DNA of 14,298 nt from an uncultured Elusimicrobium sp. (GTDB taxonomy: Bacteria > Elusimicrobiota > Elusimicrobia > Elusimicrobiales > Elusimicrobiaceae). The position numbers and the translations under genes are program-made. The stretch's first letter is position 1. Every line of letters starts with the position of its first letter. This document shows, in pieces, positions 1 through 7,555 of this stretch. The DNA is taken from the NCBI GenBank assembly GCA_902787065.1, contig CADAFA010000027.1, forward strand, positions 11,775-26,072. The letters are read 5' to 3'. The notes beneath the pieces were generated by a model. It saw nothing but the letters and a program-made list of their open reading frames with translations. It searched no databases and was not told the DNA's origin.

Positions 1-23
1 TTTACTGCTTTTTGGTTTTTCAT
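1..23 (-). CDS. 5' end of an unidentified leftward gene (partial)
   Basis: On the minus strand an ATG at 23-21 is followed by open codons reading MKNQKAV up to the window edge. An AAGGAG ribosome binding site lies five bases upstream and a well-formed promoter lies at 72-100. Only seven codons are visible, so neither length nor function can be judged. The lysine-containing start could be the beginning of a signal peptide, but that is a guess. Confidence 0.55.
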
Positions 24-71
24 ACAATCTCCTTATTTCACATCCAAAGCGTTTTAATTTAGGATAAGTAT

Positions 72-100
72 ATTGTACAGAAAAGAAAAAAAAATTGCAA
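72..100 (-). promoter_or_regulatory. Sigma70-type promoter for the leftward gene at the left edge
   Basis: Read on the minus strand, TTGCAA (100-95) and TACAAT (77-72) are separated by exactly 17 bp. This places transcription start near 65 and gives a leader of about 40 nt before the ATG at 23. Confidence 0.6.
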
Positions 101-175
101 GTTGCGTAGATATTTTCAAAAATAAAAAAAGTTGATTTTTACATTTTGATAAAAAGTGATTCCTTTTATTTTTGT

Positions 176-210
176 CCCACACTTTTTTTACAAGTAAAAA
201 AGTGGGTGGG
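176..210. other. Imperfect hairpin in the intergenic region upstream of pfp
   Basis: CCCA and CACTTTTTTTA (176-190) can pair with TAAAAAAGTG and TGGG (195-210) around a CAAG loop, with one bulged T on the left arm and a GG bulge on the right. It lies between two divergent genes, so it is not a natural place for a terminator. A purine-rich stretch with a run of G follows at 211-230. It could be a protein-binding site or chance; I see no further gene in 24-305. Confidence 0.35.
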
Positions 211-257
211 AGAATTAAAGAGGGGGGTAGTATAGAATAAAGTATTTCCTAATTTTA

Positions 258-263
258 TATAAT
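258..263 (+). promoter_or_regulatory. Possible -10 box for the pfp-lysS operon
   Basis: A perfect TATAAT lies in a very AT-rich stretch, about 43 bases before the pfp start. No convincing -35 hexamer is found at 16-18 bp upstream and there is no TGn extension, so the assignment is weak. Confidence 0.3.
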
Positions 264-305
264 ATAAATATATAGTCATCAACGAATATAAGGAGAAATT
301 ATATT

Positions 306-1964
306 ATGAACCATTCACCACTTCAAGCGGAAAGAATCAAATTTAAACCCACTTTGCCGGCTGTCTTAAAAGCCGGCGCAGGTGCGGTAAAAACAAAAAT
401 CGGTAAACCCACAAAAAGCGTGGCAGACCAAGCAAAAATTAAAGCCATGTTTCCTAACACTTACGGTATGCCCGAAATCACTTTCACTAAAGGCAAAAAT
501 GCCGAAGCCAGTAAAAAAGTTATCAAGATGGCAGTTGTTTTGTCAGGCGGTCAGGCACCCGGCGGGCATAATGTTATTGCCGGTATTTTAGACGGTCTTA
601 AAAAAGCAAATGCCAAAAATAAATTATATGGTTTTTTGGGGGGGCCAAGCGGTATACTTGAAAATAAATTTGTTGAAATTACTCCTAAACTCATGGCTGA
701 TTACAGAAATACCGGCGGTTTTGATTTAATACAGTCCGGCCGCACAAAAATTGAAACACCGGAGCAACTTAAAACCGCAAAAGAAAATATTTTGAAAAAT
801 AAATTCAATGCCCTTGTAATTATCGGCGGTGATGATTCAAATACCAATGCCGCAGTACTCGCCGAATATTTTAAACAAGAAGGTGTTAAAGTTAATGTTA
901 TCGGCGTACCCAAAACCATTGACGGTGATTTAAAAAATGCGCAAATTGAAACCTCTTTCGGTTTTGATACCGCAACAAAAATTTATGCGGAACTTGTGGG
1001 CAATATTTGCCGCGACGTTAATTCTGCGCGCAAATATTGGCACTTTGTCCGCTTGATGGGGCGCAGTGCTTCCCACATCACTTTGGAAGTTGCTTTAAAA
1101 ACACACCCAAATATCACTTTAGTCGGCGAAGAAGTTTTAGCTAAAAAGAAAACTTTAGGCCAAATTGTAAACGATATTGCTAAAGTTATTGTTGACCGCT
1201 CAAAAGCCGGCAAGAACTTCGGTGTTGTTTTAGTTCCGGAAGGTTTAATTGAATTTATTCCGGAAATGAAGGCCTTAATTTCCGCTTTAAACGATTTACT
1301 TGCGGATAATGAAGCCGCCCTTTCCAAACTCAACACTATTAAAGAAAAGAAAGCCTTTGTTATTTCAAAACTGCCCAAAAACTTGGCAGTTTTAATGGAG
1401 TCTTTACCCGAAGGCATTGCCAATCAACTTATGCTTGACCGCGATCCGCACGGTAATGTTCAAGTTTCTTTAATTGAGACGGAAAAACTTTTAATTGAAA
1501 TGCTTAAAACCAAATTAAAAGAACTCAAAAAAGCCGGCAAATATAACGGTAAATTTTCAACTATCACACACTTTTTCGGTTATGAGGGCCGCTGCGGTAT
1601 CCCGTCAACTTTTGATGCAACTTACACTTATGCTTTAGGTTATAATGCGGCAGTTTTAGCACTTAATGATTGCAGCGGTTATTTATCATCTGTTAGAAAT
1701 TTGACCAAAAAAGCAGACTCTTGGGTTTGCGGCGGTATCCCTTTAACCATGATGATGAACGTCGAAAAACGTAAAGGTAAAGATAAACCGGTTATCCGCA
1801 AAGCACTTGTTGAACTTAATGGCAAGCCTTTTAAATTCTTACAAAAGAACCGCGAAGATTGGGCCAAAAATGACCGCTACACTTTCCCCGGCCCTATTCA
1901 ATATTTCGGCCCTGCAGTTGTTACGGAAATGACAACTTTGACCTTACTTTTGGAGCATAAATAA
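306..1964 (+). CDS. pfp: Pyrophosphate--fructose 6-phosphate 1-phosphotransferase (PPi-PFK, long type)
   Basis: This enzyme interconverts fructose 6-phosphate and fructose 1,6-bisphosphate using pyrophosphate instead of ATP, in cytoplasmic glycolysis and gluconeogenesis. The 552-residue length fits the long PPi-PFK group (plant beta-subunit and spirochaete type) rather than the roughly 320-residue ATP enzymes. Visible motifs are the phosphate-binding LSGGQAPGGHN (79-89), GGDDSNT (174-180), PKTIDGD (202-208), MGRSASH (251-257) and FFGYEGRCG (423-431). The second Asp of GGDD, where ATP enzymes have Gly, and the Lys of PKTIDGD are the known marks of PPi use. The first 70 or so residues are a basic extension before the catalytic core. 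The ATG is supported by AAGGAG 11 bases upstream. The stop is followed after a single base by the lysS start, so the two genes are co-transcribed. Confidence 0.95.
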   Translation: MNHSPLQAERIKFKPTLPAVLKAGAGAVKTKIGKPTKSVADQAKIKAMFPNTYGMPEITFTKGKNAEASKKVIKMAVVLSGGQAPGGHNVIAGILDGLKKANAKNKLYGFLGGPSGILENKFVEITPKLMADYRNTGGFDLIQSGRTKIETPEQLKTAKENILKNKFNALVIIGGDDSNTNAAVLAEYFKQEGVKVNVIGVPKTIDGDLKNAQIETSFGFDTATKIYAELVGNICRDVNSARKYWHFVRLMGRSASHITLEVALKTHPNITLVGEEVLAKKKTLGQIVNDIAKVIVDRSKAGKNFGVVLVPEGLIEFIPEMKALISALNDLLADNEAALSKLNTIKEKKAFVISKLPKNLAVLMESLPEGIANQLMLDRDPHGNVQVSLIETEKLLIEMLKTKLKELKKAGKYNGKFSTITHFFGYEGRCGIPSTFDATYTYALGYNAAVLALNDCSGYLSSVRNLTKKADSWVCGGIPLTMMMNVEKRKGKDKPVIRKALVELNGKPFKFLQKNREDWAKNDRYTFPGPIQYFGPAVVTEMTTLTLLLEHK

Positions 1965-1965
1965 T

Positions 1966-3477
1966 ATGGAAAATAATCAAAAACTTTCCCCGATTGACGA
2001 AATTATAAAACATAAAAGGGAAGAAATTTCCGCCTTAAAAGAAAGCGGTTTTAACCCTTACCCCGCGCACGTTGACCCAAAACAAACCTGCGCCGAAGCA
2101 AAAGAACTTCCGGAAAATACGGAAGTAGCAGTTGCAGGCCGTTTAGTTCAACTTCGCTCTATGGGTAAAGCAGCTTTTGCGCACATTAAAGATGTTACCG
2201 CAAAAATGCAGATTTATGTGCAAAAAGATTCACTCGGCGAAGAACCTTATACATTTTTCAAAAAACATATTGCCGTCGGTGATTTCGTTTTAGTTAAAGG
2301 CCACATGTTTATAACTAAAACCGGCGAAAAAACAATTAAAGCAACAAGCGTTGATTTAATTTCAAAAGCAGTCCGCCCTATGCCGGAAAAATTTCATGGT
2401 TTGCAAGATACTGAAATCCGCTTTAGAAACCGCCACCTTGATTTAATTTCAAACGAAGATGTTAAAGAAATTTTTGTTAAAAGGGCAAAAATTATTTCTT
2501 CAATACGTAAAACTTTAGACGGTAAAGGTTATCTTGAAGTTGAAACTCCGACCTTAACCGCAAGTGCCGGCGGTGCAATTGCAAAGCCTTTCCAAACATA
2601 TCACAATGCTTTGAAAATTCCTTTGTATATGCGTATTGCTTTGGAACTTTATCACAAACGCCTTGTTATCGGCGGGCTTGATAAAATTTACGAAATCGGG
2701 AAAATGTTCCGCAACGAAGGTATCGATACAACCCATAACCCCGAATTTACCATGATGGAACTTTACCAAGCCTACGGTAATGTTAACACGATGGCTGATT
2801 TGTTTGATGAACTTATCGGTAATGCCGCAAAAGCAATCGGTGTAACAAAAGTTAACTACCGCGGGCATGAAGTTAATTTAGTGCCGCCCTTCAAACGCAT
2901 TTATTTGCCCGAAGTGTGGAAAGAAACTTTCGGCGAAGATATACACAATATTTTGGACGGCCGCCACTTCAAAAAACCGGAACTTGTTGCACTTGCTAAA
3001 AAAGCCGGTGTTAAGTTTGACGAAAGCGAAGCGGCAAACAAAATTTTTGATGCAGTATTTGATGAAAAGATTGTTTCAAAATACTCAGACCCTGTTTTTA
3101 TTATGGATTACCCGACGGCAGTCAGCCCTTTCTCCAAAAACAAACCGGGTGATCCTGCCATTGTTGAACGCTTTGAGGCCTTTGTTGCCGGCGGTCAGGA
3201 AATTGCAAATGCTTATTCTGAGATTAATGACCCTGCCGATCAATATCAGCGCCTTAAAGACCAAGCGGCGGAAAAAGCAAAAGACAGCAAAAACGAAGAT
3301 GCCGACATTGTTGATATGGACTATATTATTGCAATGGAATCAGGTATGCCGCCGACGGGCGGTATGGGTATAGGTATTGACAGAATTTGCATGATGCTTA
3401 CTGCACAAGATTCTATCAGGGAAATAATTTTATTCCCTACCTTAAAACCGCAAGAAACAAAAGAAGAAACAAAATAA
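1966..3477 (+). CDS. lysS: Lysyl-tRNA synthetase, class II
   Basis: Charges tRNA-Lys with lysine in the cytoplasm. The 503-residue length is normal for bacterial LysS. An N-terminal OB-fold anticodon-binding domain occupies about residues 53-130 (VAVAGRLVQLRSMGK and following). Class II motif 1 is GYLEVETPTL (188-197), motif 2 is FRNEGIDTTHNPEFT (248-262) with its ATP-binding Arg and Glu, and motif 3 is GGMGIGIDR (465-473). The start overlaps the end of pfp closely; a GGAG inside the last codons of pfp lies ten bases before the ATG, which suggests translational coupling. The C-terminal ten residues are polar (QETKEETK) and lie outside the catalytic fold. A hairpin just downstream probably ends the operon. 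Confidence 0.97.
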   Translation: MENNQKLSPIDEIIKHKREEISALKESGFNPYPAHVDPKQTCAEAKELPENTEVAVAGRLVQLRSMGKAAFAHIKDVTAKMQIYVQKDSLGEEPYTFFKKHIAVGDFVLVKGHMFITKTGEKTIKATSVDLISKAVRPMPEKFHGLQDTEIRFRNRHLDLISNEDVKEIFVKRAKIISSIRKTLDGKGYLEVETPTLTASAGGAIAKPFQTYHNALKIPLYMRIALELYHKRLVIGGLDKIYEIGKMFRNEGIDTTHNPEFTMMELYQAYGNVNTMADLFDELIGNAAKAIGVTKVNYRGHEVNLVPPFKRIYLPEVWKETFGEDIHNILDGRHFKKPELVALAKKAGVKFDESEAANKIFDAVFDEKIVSKYSDPVFIMDYPTAVSPFSKNKPGDPAIVERFEAFVAGGQEIANAYSEINDPADQYQRLKDQAAEKAKDSKNEDADIVDMDYIIAMESGMPPTGGMGIGIDRICMMLTAQDSIREIILFPTLKPQETKEETK

Positions 3478-3505
3478 GGAAATAATTTTTATTTTCTTTA
3501 ACTGC

Positions 3506-3540
3506 AAACCCCTGTGCTAAAAATTTTAGTATGGGGGTTT
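3506..3540. terminator. Hairpin between convergent lysS and the prepilin gene, probable terminator
   Basis: AAACCCC at the left end pairs with GGGGTTT at the right end, and pairing continues inward to give up to 17 bp including three G-T wobbles, with an AT-rich tip. It starts 28 bases after the lysS stop and ends on the stop codon of the opposing prepilin gene, as expected of a bidirectional terminator. The T tract on either strand is only three bases, so termination may be inefficient. Confidence 0.5.
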
Positions 3541-3997
3541 AATACATGTAATAACAAAAACTAGTTAAACAAGTTGCCTGACTTGCTTTTTTTTGTGTTT
3601 CCTTTTGGCAAATACGATTAAAAATGTCAGACGTATTCGCACTTTCTGCCAAACATTGACGTGGCCTACCTGTTTCTCTATAAACATAATACGACATATA
3701 TTTACTACCTATAAGTATTTGACATCTAATTTGATCTGAATAATTTTCATCCCAAATGTCGCAATAAACATCATTAGGTTTTTCTATATCAAGATTGTTA
3801 AAAGCGCCTGAATATGTTCCATGTAATAAGTAATATCTCTGTGCTGCATCCTGCATGTTTTTTGTAATGGTTTTTAAAGTAGAAAATCGCGCTATACCTA
3901 CTGCCAGTTGATATTGCGGCAAAGCGATTCCTGCTAAAATTCCGATAATCAAAACCACCACCAAAAGTTCAAGTAAAGTAAAACCTTTTTTATTCAT
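3539..3997 (-). CDS. Type IV pilin-like / pseudopilin protein with class III signal peptide
   Basis: A 152-residue prepilin-like protein. MNKKG|FTLLELLVVVLIIGILA is the classic class III leader: a short basic leader, cleavage by prepilin peptidase between Gly5 and Phe6, Glu at mature position 5, then a hydrophobic helix that anchors and assembles the subunit. PQYQLAV and the following helix (28-55) match the PilE/PulG pattern. The C-terminal domain has six cysteines (79, 92, 115, 130, 143, 148), enough for three disulfides, and is not a conserved family I recognise. It could be a pilus subunit, a type II secretion pseudopilin or a minor pilin; no assembly genes are nearby. A GGAG ten bases upstream and a good promoter at 4053-4082 show it is transcribed alone. 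From memory, Elusimicrobium genomes carry many such small prepilins. Confidence 0.85.
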   Translation of the reverse strand: MNKKGFTLLELLVVVLIIGILAGIALPQYQLAVGIARFSTLKTITKNMQDAAQRYYLLHGTYSGAFNNLDIEKPNDVYCDIWDENYSDQIRCQILIGSKYMSYYVYRETGRPRQCLAESANTSDIFNRICQKETQKKASQATCLTSFCYYMY

Positions 3998-4052
3998 AAT
4001 TTATTTCTCCATATTTTGTTTTTATGGCGTCTTTAATTTAGCCGTATACTAT

Positions 4053-4082
4053 ATTGTAGAAAAAAAACAAAAAGCTTGTCAA
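4053..4082 (-). promoter_or_regulatory. Promoter of the prepilin gene
   Basis: On the minus strand a perfect TTGACA (4082-4077) is followed after 18 bp by TACAAT (4058-4053). Predicted transcription start is near 4046, giving a leader of about 50 nt to the ATG at 3997. The spacer is rich in T. Confidence 0.7.
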
Positions 4083-4093
4083 GAGGTAATTTC

Positions 4094-4138
4094 GCCCTCA
4101 AGAAAGGGCGGAGGGTGTCACGTAGTGACGGGTGGGGG
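4094..4138. repeat. Short interspersed palindromic repeat, copy 1
   Basis: Three blocks are shared with the copy at 11671-11738: GCCCTCA (4094-4100), GGGCGGAGGGTG (4106-4117) and GACGGGTGGGGG (4127-4138). The stretches between them differ: here AGAAA and then TCACGTAGT, which with its flanks forms a small GTCAC/GTGAC hairpin. It lies between the end of nagZ and the prepilin promoter, so it does not interrupt a gene. GC content is far above the surrounding intergenic DNA. Confidence 0.6.
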
Positions 4139-4206
4139 TTGCCAAAAATAAAATATTATCAGTAATTAATTTACAGATATTTTATAGTTGTAAGATTTAG
4201 GAAATG

Positions 4207-5613
4207 TTAGAAATTCAAAAACCCGCACAAGTTACGGGCAACAGCAATTTGGAAATCTTTACCTTTACTTGCAAGCGGTAAAAAAGTAGTTAAATTTTTA
4301 AAGTCCTCATTTATATATGGGCTTCCAAAACTGATTAACAAAGATTTTTTTGCTTTATCAAGAGCATTTTGTAATAGTTTTTTTTGCTTTTCACTTAAAT
4401 TAACAGTGCCTTTAAAAGCAGTATAATCTTCAAAATTCAGAGCAATCAAAAAATCACTTTTTTTACCTTCTTTATAAGGGGTTAATTTAAAACCGTTTTC
4501 TTTTAATGCAGTTAGGAACGGCGGTAAATCTGCCGTAGTATTGTCATCTAAAATTAAATAAGTTATATTACTATGTTTATTTAAAGTAATTTGTGAATCT
4601 AATTTTTGTAACACACTATAAGCAGCCTCTTTATTTAATTGTTTGCATGCGGTTTCTATATTCCGGCAGGGCAAAGTGTGTGTTCCGTTTAGACGGGCAA
4701 CCATCATTTCTTGGGTTGAAATGGAATAAAAAACCCTGTCTTTTAAATCACTGTCATTTTTAACGGTATCAGCTAAATCTTTTATAGTTTTGAAAGGGTC
4801 CTCCGGGCAAAGCAAAACATCTGCACCAGCTTTAAAAGCTTCTATTGGGTTTAAACCTTTTGTTGCCTTCATTGTTAAGGCATCTGTTACAATTAAGCCC
4901 TTATAATACATGGTTTTTCGTAGCAGGTTTGTCATAATTTTTTTTGAAAAACTTGCCGGCATTTTGTCATCTAAACACTTAACAAGCAAGTGGGATACCA
5001 TTATACTGTCTGCCCTAGTTATAAGTTCGCGGTAAGGGAGTAAATCTTCTTCTTTTAACTGTTGTAAATTTTTTGTTACTTCAGGCAAAGTTAAATGGGA
5101 ATCTTGCTTTGTACTTCCATGCCCCGGGAAATGTTTAAAACTGTTTAAACACCCACCGTCTGAAAGACCTATTGAAAAGGCCCTCGCCAAACGGGAAACC
5201 GTTTTCGGATTTGCAGAAAATGCTCTTGTATTTACTATCGGGTTATTTGGCGTATCAGCCAAATCAACGACGGGTGCAAAAACCCAATTAATGCCCAGTT
5301 CCCGTGCTTGCACGGCAGTTAAAAAACCTTTTTTTAATGCTAAATCTTCGCGCCCTGCTAGGCCTAAAGTGTAGTTTGTAGGCAGTATCGGCAAACCTTT
5401 ATGCCATCTTCCTAGGCCTGTTTCATAATCTGCTGCCATTAACAATTGGTGTGGGGCAAGGCTTTGCAAAATGTCAATAAGGCTTTTTAATTCTTCCGAT
5501 GTCCCGCCGTAAAAACAAAAACCGCCCACACCTAAAGTTGCAAGTTCTTTGGCTTCGTCTACTGAGCTTTTCCCGAACCAAAATCCGGGGAATATTAAGC
5601 GGTTCGTTTTCAT
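4207..5613 (-). CDS. nagZ: Beta-N-acetylglucosaminidase / beta-N-acetylhexosaminidase, glycoside hydrolase family 3
   Basis: Removes N-acetylglucosamine from GlcNAc-anhydroMurNAc (and its peptides) during cell-wall recycling. Family 3 signatures are clear: NTRAFSANP (128-136), KHFPGHGSTKQDSH (160-173), whose His173 is the usual NagZ general acid/base, and VTDALTMKA (242-250) with Asp244 as the expected nucleophile. No signal peptide is visible, so the enzyme should act in the cytoplasm as in Gram-negative NagZ. At 468 residues it is longer than the 340-residue single-domain enzymes; about residues 340-468 form an extra C-terminal region of alternating strands and helices. Its ATG overlaps the stop of anmK by four bases. 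GGAG lies about 13 bases upstream. It is the last gene of the operon; no clear terminator follows. Confidence 0.92.
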   Translation of the reverse strand: MKTNRLIFPGFWFGKSSVDEAKELATLGVGGFCFYGGTSEELKSLIDILQSLAPHQLLMAADYETGLGRWHKGLPILPTNYTLGLAGREDLALKKGFLTAVQARELGINWVFAPVVDLADTPNNPIVNTRAFSANPKTVSRLARAFSIGLSDGGCLNSFKHFPGHGSTKQDSHLTLPEVTKNLQQLKEEDLLPYRELITRADSIMVSHLLVKCLDDKMPASFSKKIMTNLLRKTMYYKGLIVTDALTMKATKGLNPIEAFKAGADVLLCPEDPFKTIKDLADTVKNDSDLKDRVFYSISTQEMMVARLNGTHTLPCRNIETACKQLNKEAAYSVLQKLDSQITLNKHSNITYLILDDNTTADLPPFLTALKENGFKLTPYKEGKKSDFLIALNFEDYTAFKGTVNLSEKQKKLLQNALDKAKKSLLISFGSPYINEDFKNLTTFLPLASKGKDFQIAVARNLCGFLNF

Positions 5614-6671
5614 GGCAAATTCAATACTCCTATAATAGTATTTTTATTTGTTCCAAGCAAGTGTTTATTTATAGTTATTTTGTTTAAGGTTAAATGGGCT
5701 AAATAGGCAAAACAGGCAGCCTCTTTAGCCATTGGGTGCAAATCCTCTAAAATTTTAATATTAAGCGGCAATAAGTTTTTTAAGTTATTAATCAAAGTTT
5801 TATTATAAGCTCCGCCGCCTGAAACATATAAATTTTTTACTGGGTATTTTTTAAGAATAAATTTCTTAATATTTTGTGCAATTATTAAAGCTGTTAAATA
5901 ATTTAAAGTGGATAAATCTTTTTCATTTAAGCGGGGGAAGTATTTCTTAAAAAATGTTTCCGTAAAATTATTTCTATCTAAAGAAATTATTTTTTTATAC
6001 TCAAAATTATTTGCAATTTTTTGTGCTTTTTTTACATCAGGTTTTGTTGTAGAGGCAATTTTACCGTCGGTATCAAAACTTTTTTTACCTTTACTTAATT
6101 TTGTAATTGCATAGTCGCTTAAAACATTTCCCGGGCCGCAGTCAAAACCGAAAGTTTTATTTTTCTGTACATAAGAGGCATTTGAAATACCTCCGATATT
6201 TAAAAGTATTTTTGGTGTTTTCTCTGCAAAAAAGTAATCTTCAAATATCGGTACAAGCGGCGCACCTTGCCCGCCTAAAGCAATAGCGGACGGCCTAAAA
6301 TTATTTGCAACGGTAATTCCCAAACCTTTTGCCAAAAATGCAGCTTCCCCTATCTGTAAAGTGCAAGGTGTTTGGGCATTGTGGTAAACTGTTTGCCCGT
6401 GCAAGCCTATGATGGAAATATCCTTTTTATTTATCTTAAAATCTTTCAAAAATTTTTGTGTAAGCATTAAATATATTTTACCTAGTTTAAAATTAAGTTC
6501 CGCAAGTTTTTCAGTATTAAAATTCGGTGCCTGCAAAATTTTTTTTTGTAAATTTTTAGGGTAATCATAATTTTTAAAACAGATAAGTTTTTTGGCTTTG
6601 ACATCTAATAGCGCCAAAGTTAAACCGTCGGCAGAAGTGCCGCTCATTAACCCTAAAGCAAGCCTACTCAT
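5610..6671 (-). CDS. anmK: Anhydro-N-acetylmuramic acid kinase
   Basis: Uses ATP and water to open the anhydro ring and phosphorylate 1,6-anhydroMurNAc, giving MurNAc 6-phosphate for MurQ. The 353 residues match the family length. Motifs: the ATP loop GLMSGTSADG (7-16), GLHGQT (89-94), GGQGAPLVP (133-141), NIGGISN (158-164), GFDCGPGN (175-182), in which Asp177 corresponds to the catalytic base, VSGGGAYN and the C-terminal MAKEAACFAYLA. Its start lies eight bases inside murQ and its last four bases overlap nagZ, so the three proteins are translationally coupled and cover consecutive reactions. The ribosome binding site is weak (GGGGTG about six bases before ATG), consistent with reliance on coupling. 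Lysine-rich composition reflects the AT-rich gene. Confidence 0.95.
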   Translation of the reverse strand: MSRLALGLMSGTSADGLTLALLDVKAKKLICFKNYDYPKNLQKKILQAPNFNTEKLAELNFKLGKIYLMLTQKFLKDFKINKKDISIIGLHGQTVYHNAQTPCTLQIGEAAFLAKGLGITVANNFRPSAIALGGQGAPLVPIFEDYFFAEKTPKILLNIGGISNASYVQKNKTFGFDCGPGNVLSDYAITKLSKGKKSFDTDGKIASTTKPDVKKAQKIANNFEYKKIISLDRNNFTETFFKKYFPRLNEKDLSTLNYLTALIIAQNIKKFILKKYPVKNLYVSGGGAYNKTLINNLKNLLPLNIKILEDLHPMAKEAACFAYLAHLTLNKITINKHLLGTNKNTIIGVLNLP

Positions 6672-7551
6672 TTAAAGCACCCCGCAAAAAACCCTTATGT
6701 TTTTTTAAAATTTCTTTTGCTTGCTTTTGGCTTATTTTAAGTTTTGACATAATAACCGCTTCTTTAACGGAATAATTTGTTTTGAGGGCATATTTTTTTG
6801 CTTCCTTAGCACTGATACCCGCAGCTAAAGCAATTAAACGCATAGCGCGGGTTTTTAGTTTTTCATTTTTGGCTTGCAGGTCCACCATATAATTTTTATA
6901 GACTTTGCCAACCCGTGCCATAGCCATAGTTGTTAACATATTAAGCACAAGTTTTTGTGCCGTTCCCGCTTTTAAACGGGTTGAGCCGCTTATAACTTCA
7001 GCCCCCGTATTTAAATAAATTGTTACTGTTGCACCGGCTTTTTTAGCAATTTTGTTTGATGAGATAAAAACAGTCTTATTACCTTGTTTTTTTGCGGTAT
7101 TCAAAGCCCCTAAAACATAAGGGGTAGTTCCGCTGGAAGCAATACCAATTAATAAATCTTTTTTATCGGCAATTTTTAAAAAATCTTTTGCCCCTTGTTT
7201 GGAATTATCTTCCGCCCCTTCTACAGATTCAAAAACAGCTTTTTTACCTCCCGCTATTATTGCGGTAAATAAATTTTTTGGAGTATTAAATGTTGGGGGG
7301 CATTCTGCAGCTTCCAAAACACCCAAACGGCCGGAAGTTCCTGCCCCGATAAAAATAATTTTCCCGCCGTTTAAATACGTTTCTTCAACAAGTTGTACAG
7401 CTTTAATTATTTCCTTTTTTGCTTTTTTTACGGCGGTGGCGGCGATAAAATTTTCCGCGAACATAACATCAGCCATTTTATTTATTGGCAGTTTGTCAAA
7501 ATTTTGGGAATTTTTATTTAAGGCTTCAGTTTCCGTTAAAAGAAGCGGCAT
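6664..7551 (-). CDS. murQ: N-acetylmuramic acid 6-phosphate etherase
   Basis: Splits the lactyl ether of MurNAc 6-phosphate to GlcNAc 6-phosphate and D-lactate. The SIS sugar-phosphate fold is marked by IGAGTSGRLG (about 68-77) and IASSGTTPYV. LEAAECPPTF and VEGAED carry the acid/base glutamates; with the start used here these fall at residues 83 and 114, the numbers given for the E. coli enzyme as I remember them. EVISGSTRLKAGTAQK is the family signature. I chose the ATG at 7551 (295 residues) because GGAG lies seven bases upstream; the frame stays open to an in-frame TTG at 7566, but that would overlap the preceding gene and lacks a ribosome binding site. Only four bases separate it from the hydrolase stop, and it overlaps anmK by eight bases. 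Confidence 0.95.
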   Translation of the reverse strand: MPLLLTETEALNKNSQNFDKLPINKMADVMFAENFIAATAVKKAKKEIIKAVQLVEETYLNGGKIIFIGAGTSGRLGVLEAAECPPTFNTPKNLFTAIIAGGKKAVFESVEGAEDNSKQGAKDFLKIADKKDLLIGIASSGTTPYVLGALNTAKKQGNKTVFISSNKIAKKAGATVTIYLNTGAEVISGSTRLKAGTAQKLVLNMLTTMAMARVGKVYKNYMVDLQAKNEKLKTRAMRLIALAAGISAKEAKKYALKTNYSVKEAVIMSKLKISQKQAKEILKKHKGFLRGALNE

Positions 7552-7555
7552 AAGC

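Noticed and set aside
176..210. Terminator for a gene left of the window
   Set aside because: The only neighbouring genes start here and run outward, so no transcript is expected to end at this hairpin.
983..1423. Leftward 146-codon frame inside pfp
   Set aside because: Antisense shadow of a strongly conserved enzyme; no ribosome binding site or family resemblance.
2984..3373. Rightward 129-codon frame inside lysS
   Set aside because: Lies within the lysS catalytic domain in another frame; leucine- and lysine-rich low-quality translation.
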